64,000 bases of DNA from DSOI01 sp041394885. Lineage in GTDB: Bacteria; Acidobacteriota; Terriglobia; Bryobacterales; Bryobacteraceae. The notes beneath the pieces are model-generated. The model ran no database searches, was not told the DNA's origin, and saw nothing but the letters and a program-made list of their open reading frames with translations. The stretch lies in assembly GCA_041394885.1 (NCBI GenBank), contig JAWKHI010000031.1, positions 18,743 through 82,742 on the forward strand, written 5' to 3'. Positions 62,546 through 64,000 of this stretch are shown in pieces (position 1 is the stretch's first letter; every line of letters begins with the position of its first letter). The position numbers and the translations under genes are program-made.

Positions 62546-64000
62546 TGTTGACCGCCGGATCGACCTGGGCGCGGCGCTGGCGCATCCGTTTCCCGGGCTG
62601 CGCCCGTTTGAGCCGAACGAATCGTTTCTGTTCTTCGGCCGCGAGGCGCATACACGGGAGCTGCTGCGCCGGCTGGGCGAACACCGGATGCTGGCGGTAG
62701 TGGGGACGTCGGGAAGCGGGAAATCGTCCCTCGTGCGCGCGGGGCTGCTGCCGGCGCTCTACAGCGGCCATCTGGCGGGCGCTGGAACGGGATGGCGGAT
62801 CGCGGTGATGCGGCCGGGAAGCGCTCCGCTCGACGAACTGGCGAAATCGCTGGGCGCGGTGGGAGGCGAACCGGCGGCGGCGCTACGCGCGCGGCTGGGC
62901 AGCACGAGCCTGGGGCTGGTGGACGCGGCGCGAATGACAGTGGGCGCGTCGCGGGAGAACCTGCTGCTGGTTGTGGATCAATTCGAGGAGTTATTCCGCT
63001 TCCGGCGGGAACGGGAGACGGCCGATGGCGGGGCAGAAGCGTCGCTGTTCGTGGCGTCGCTGCTCGAAGCAGTGGAACAGTTGGAGACGCCAGTGTATGT
63101 GGCGATCACGATGCGATCGGACTTCCTGGGCGATTGTGCGCAGTTCACAGGGCTTCCCGAAGCGCTGAACCAGAGCCAGTATCTGATTCCAAGGCTGACG
63201 CGGGAACAGAGGCGCGAAGCCATCGAAGGTCCGGTTCGGGTGGCCGGAGCGGCGATCGCGCCACGGCTGGTGCAGCGGCTGCTCAACGACGCCGGCGACG
63301 ATCCGGATCAATTGCCGATCCTGCAGCACGCGTTGATGTCGACGTTCCGGATCTGGAAGGAAGAAGGCGGACCGCAAATCGACTTGCGGCACTACGACAA
63401 GGCGGGCGGGCTTCGCGACGCACTGAACCGTCATGCCCAGAGCGCCTATTCGCGGCTGACCGAGGCGAGCGACCGGGCGCTGTGCGAGCGTATCTTCCGG
63501 TGCCTGACGACGACCGAAGCAGGGCGCGCGGTGCGGCGTCCGTCGCGGCTGGGACGCATCTACGGAGTGGTGGGCGCGGCCTCCGAGACCGAGCGGGAGC
63601 GCGTCCGGATGGTGCTGCGGCTCTTCATGGAAGCCGACAACAGCTTCCTCGTGGCGAGCGACCCGGCGCTGGGTGACGACGCGGTGATCGATATCTCGCA
63701 CGAGAGCCTGATCCGGAAATGGGAGACGCTGCAGGACTGGGTGCGCGAGGAGGCCGAGAGCGCGAGCTGGTATCAGGACGTGCTGAACAGCGTCCGGCTG
63801 CGCAGGACGGCGGAGGGCGGATTGTGGGGCGATCCGGAATTGAGTACGGCGCTGCGGCGGAAGAAGACGGATGGATGGAACGAGGAGTGGGGGGAGCAGT
63901 ACGGCGCGGGGGAATGGGCGGAGGCGGTGTCGTTTTTGGATGCGAGCGCGGCCAAACGGCGGCGGACGCGGTTAGTCGCGATGGCGATCGTACTGGTGCT
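62532..64000 (+). CDS. STAND-type NTPase (nSTAND-like), C-terminus outside window
   Basis: The ATG at 62532 lies inside the end of the TIR gene. 'PFPGLRPFEPNESFLFFGRE' near residue 20 is the usual start of nSTAND domains, followed by Walker A 'VVGTSGSGKSSLVRAGLLPAL' near residue 57 and Walker B 'LLLVVDQFEELFR' near 145. 'TMRSDFLG' and 'LPILQHALM' are further family motifs. Near residue 430 comes a helical region, and the frame is still open at the last base after about 489 codons; WD40 or other sensor repeats usually follow. In immune systems such proteins sense a trigger and oligomerise. Co-translation with the TIR protein suggests it controls that effector. Confidence 0.85.
   Translation, partial: MPAIDVDRRIDLGAALAHPFPGLRPFEPNESFLFFGREAHTRELLRRLGEHRMLAVVGTSGSGKSSLVRAGLLPALYSGHLAGAGTGWRIAVMRPGSAPLDELAKSLGAVGGEPAAALRARLGSTSLGLVDAARMTVGASRENLLLVVDQFEELFRFRRERETADGGAEASLFVASLLEAVEQLETPVYVAITMRSDFLGDCAQFTGLPEALNQSQYLIPRLTREQRREAIEGPVRVAGAAIAPRLVQRLLNDAGDDPDQLPILQHALMSTFRIWKEEGGPQIDLRHYDKAGGLRDALNRHAQSAYSRLTEASDRALCERIFRCLTTTEAGRAVRRPSRLGRIYGVVGAASETERERVRMVLRLFMEADNSFLVASDPALGDDAVIDISHESLIRKWETLQDWVREEAESASWYQDVLNSVRLRRTAEGGLWGDPELSTALRRKKTDGWNEEWGEQYGAGEWAEAVSFLDASAAKRRRTRLVAMAIVLV

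Overview
The window is a high-GC bacterial chromosome segment that looks like an acidobacterium of the Solibacter/Bryobacter type (Bryobacterales). The signs are a large secreted BACON-domain protein with 'DGRNACYLA' C-terminal repeats, an Oar-like TonB receptor with a carboxypeptidase-regulatory N-terminus, a DUF1549/DUF1553 plus DUF1501 pair, many secreted sulfatase, cupin, M20 and S9 hydrolase genes, and several Gfo/Idh/MocA oxidoreductases. This assignment is inferred from gene content; no rRNA or tRNA gene was seen.

Layout. 0-4.1 kb (minus): a gliding-type ABC operon (ATPase, permease, GldG-like, DUF4340). 4.2-16.5 kb: scattered catabolic and housekeeping genes (ceramidase-like, oxidoreductases, DJ-1/PfpI, FabI, serine hydrolase, S9 peptidase, DUF3604 protein, sugar-phosphate isomerase). 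Several are broken by single-base frameshifts, with a dense cluster at 11.5-12.4 kb. 16.5-20.2 kb: the BACON protein. 20.3-25.3 kb (minus): a tightly packed redox/lipid-type operon with two SDRs, two tiny membrane proteins, a ferric-reductase/Rieske fusion, an anchored protein, an OlsB-like acyltransferase and DoxX. 25.4-30.1 kb (plus): glucosidase and glycogen-debranching enzyme. 30.1-36.4 kb is an accessory patch: an orphan contractile-injection spike-like protein, a beta-helix gene split by an IS21 remnant, a B12 adenosyltransferase divergent from a mutase whose active-site residues match isobutyryl-CoA mutase, a cytochrome peroxidase scar and a TacAT-type toxin-antitoxin pair.

36.4-39.2 kb (minus): an unrecognised Cys-rich protein, a ferredoxin-like protein and an MFS transporter. 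39.3-44.1 kb: a winged-helix regulator divergent from a three-gene ABC/HlyD/TolC exporter with an unusual ATPase. 44.1-54.2 kb: secreted or periplasmic hydrolases, a bicupin, an exported D-2-hydroxyacid dehydrogenase, a dihaem cytochrome c, a sulfatase, TfoX-N and YjbQ proteins, and the DUF1501/DUF1549 pair. 54.5-60.2 kb: the TonB receptor and a Zn/Cd P-type ATPase. 60.2-64 kb (plus): a VapBC pair, then a three-domain TIR-type protein overlapping a STAND NTPase that runs off the window. This last block is the best candidate for an immune-type system.

The recurrent one-base frameshifts, at least one in a G-run, may be sequencing errors rather than true gene decay. Reconstructed genes are described as such.
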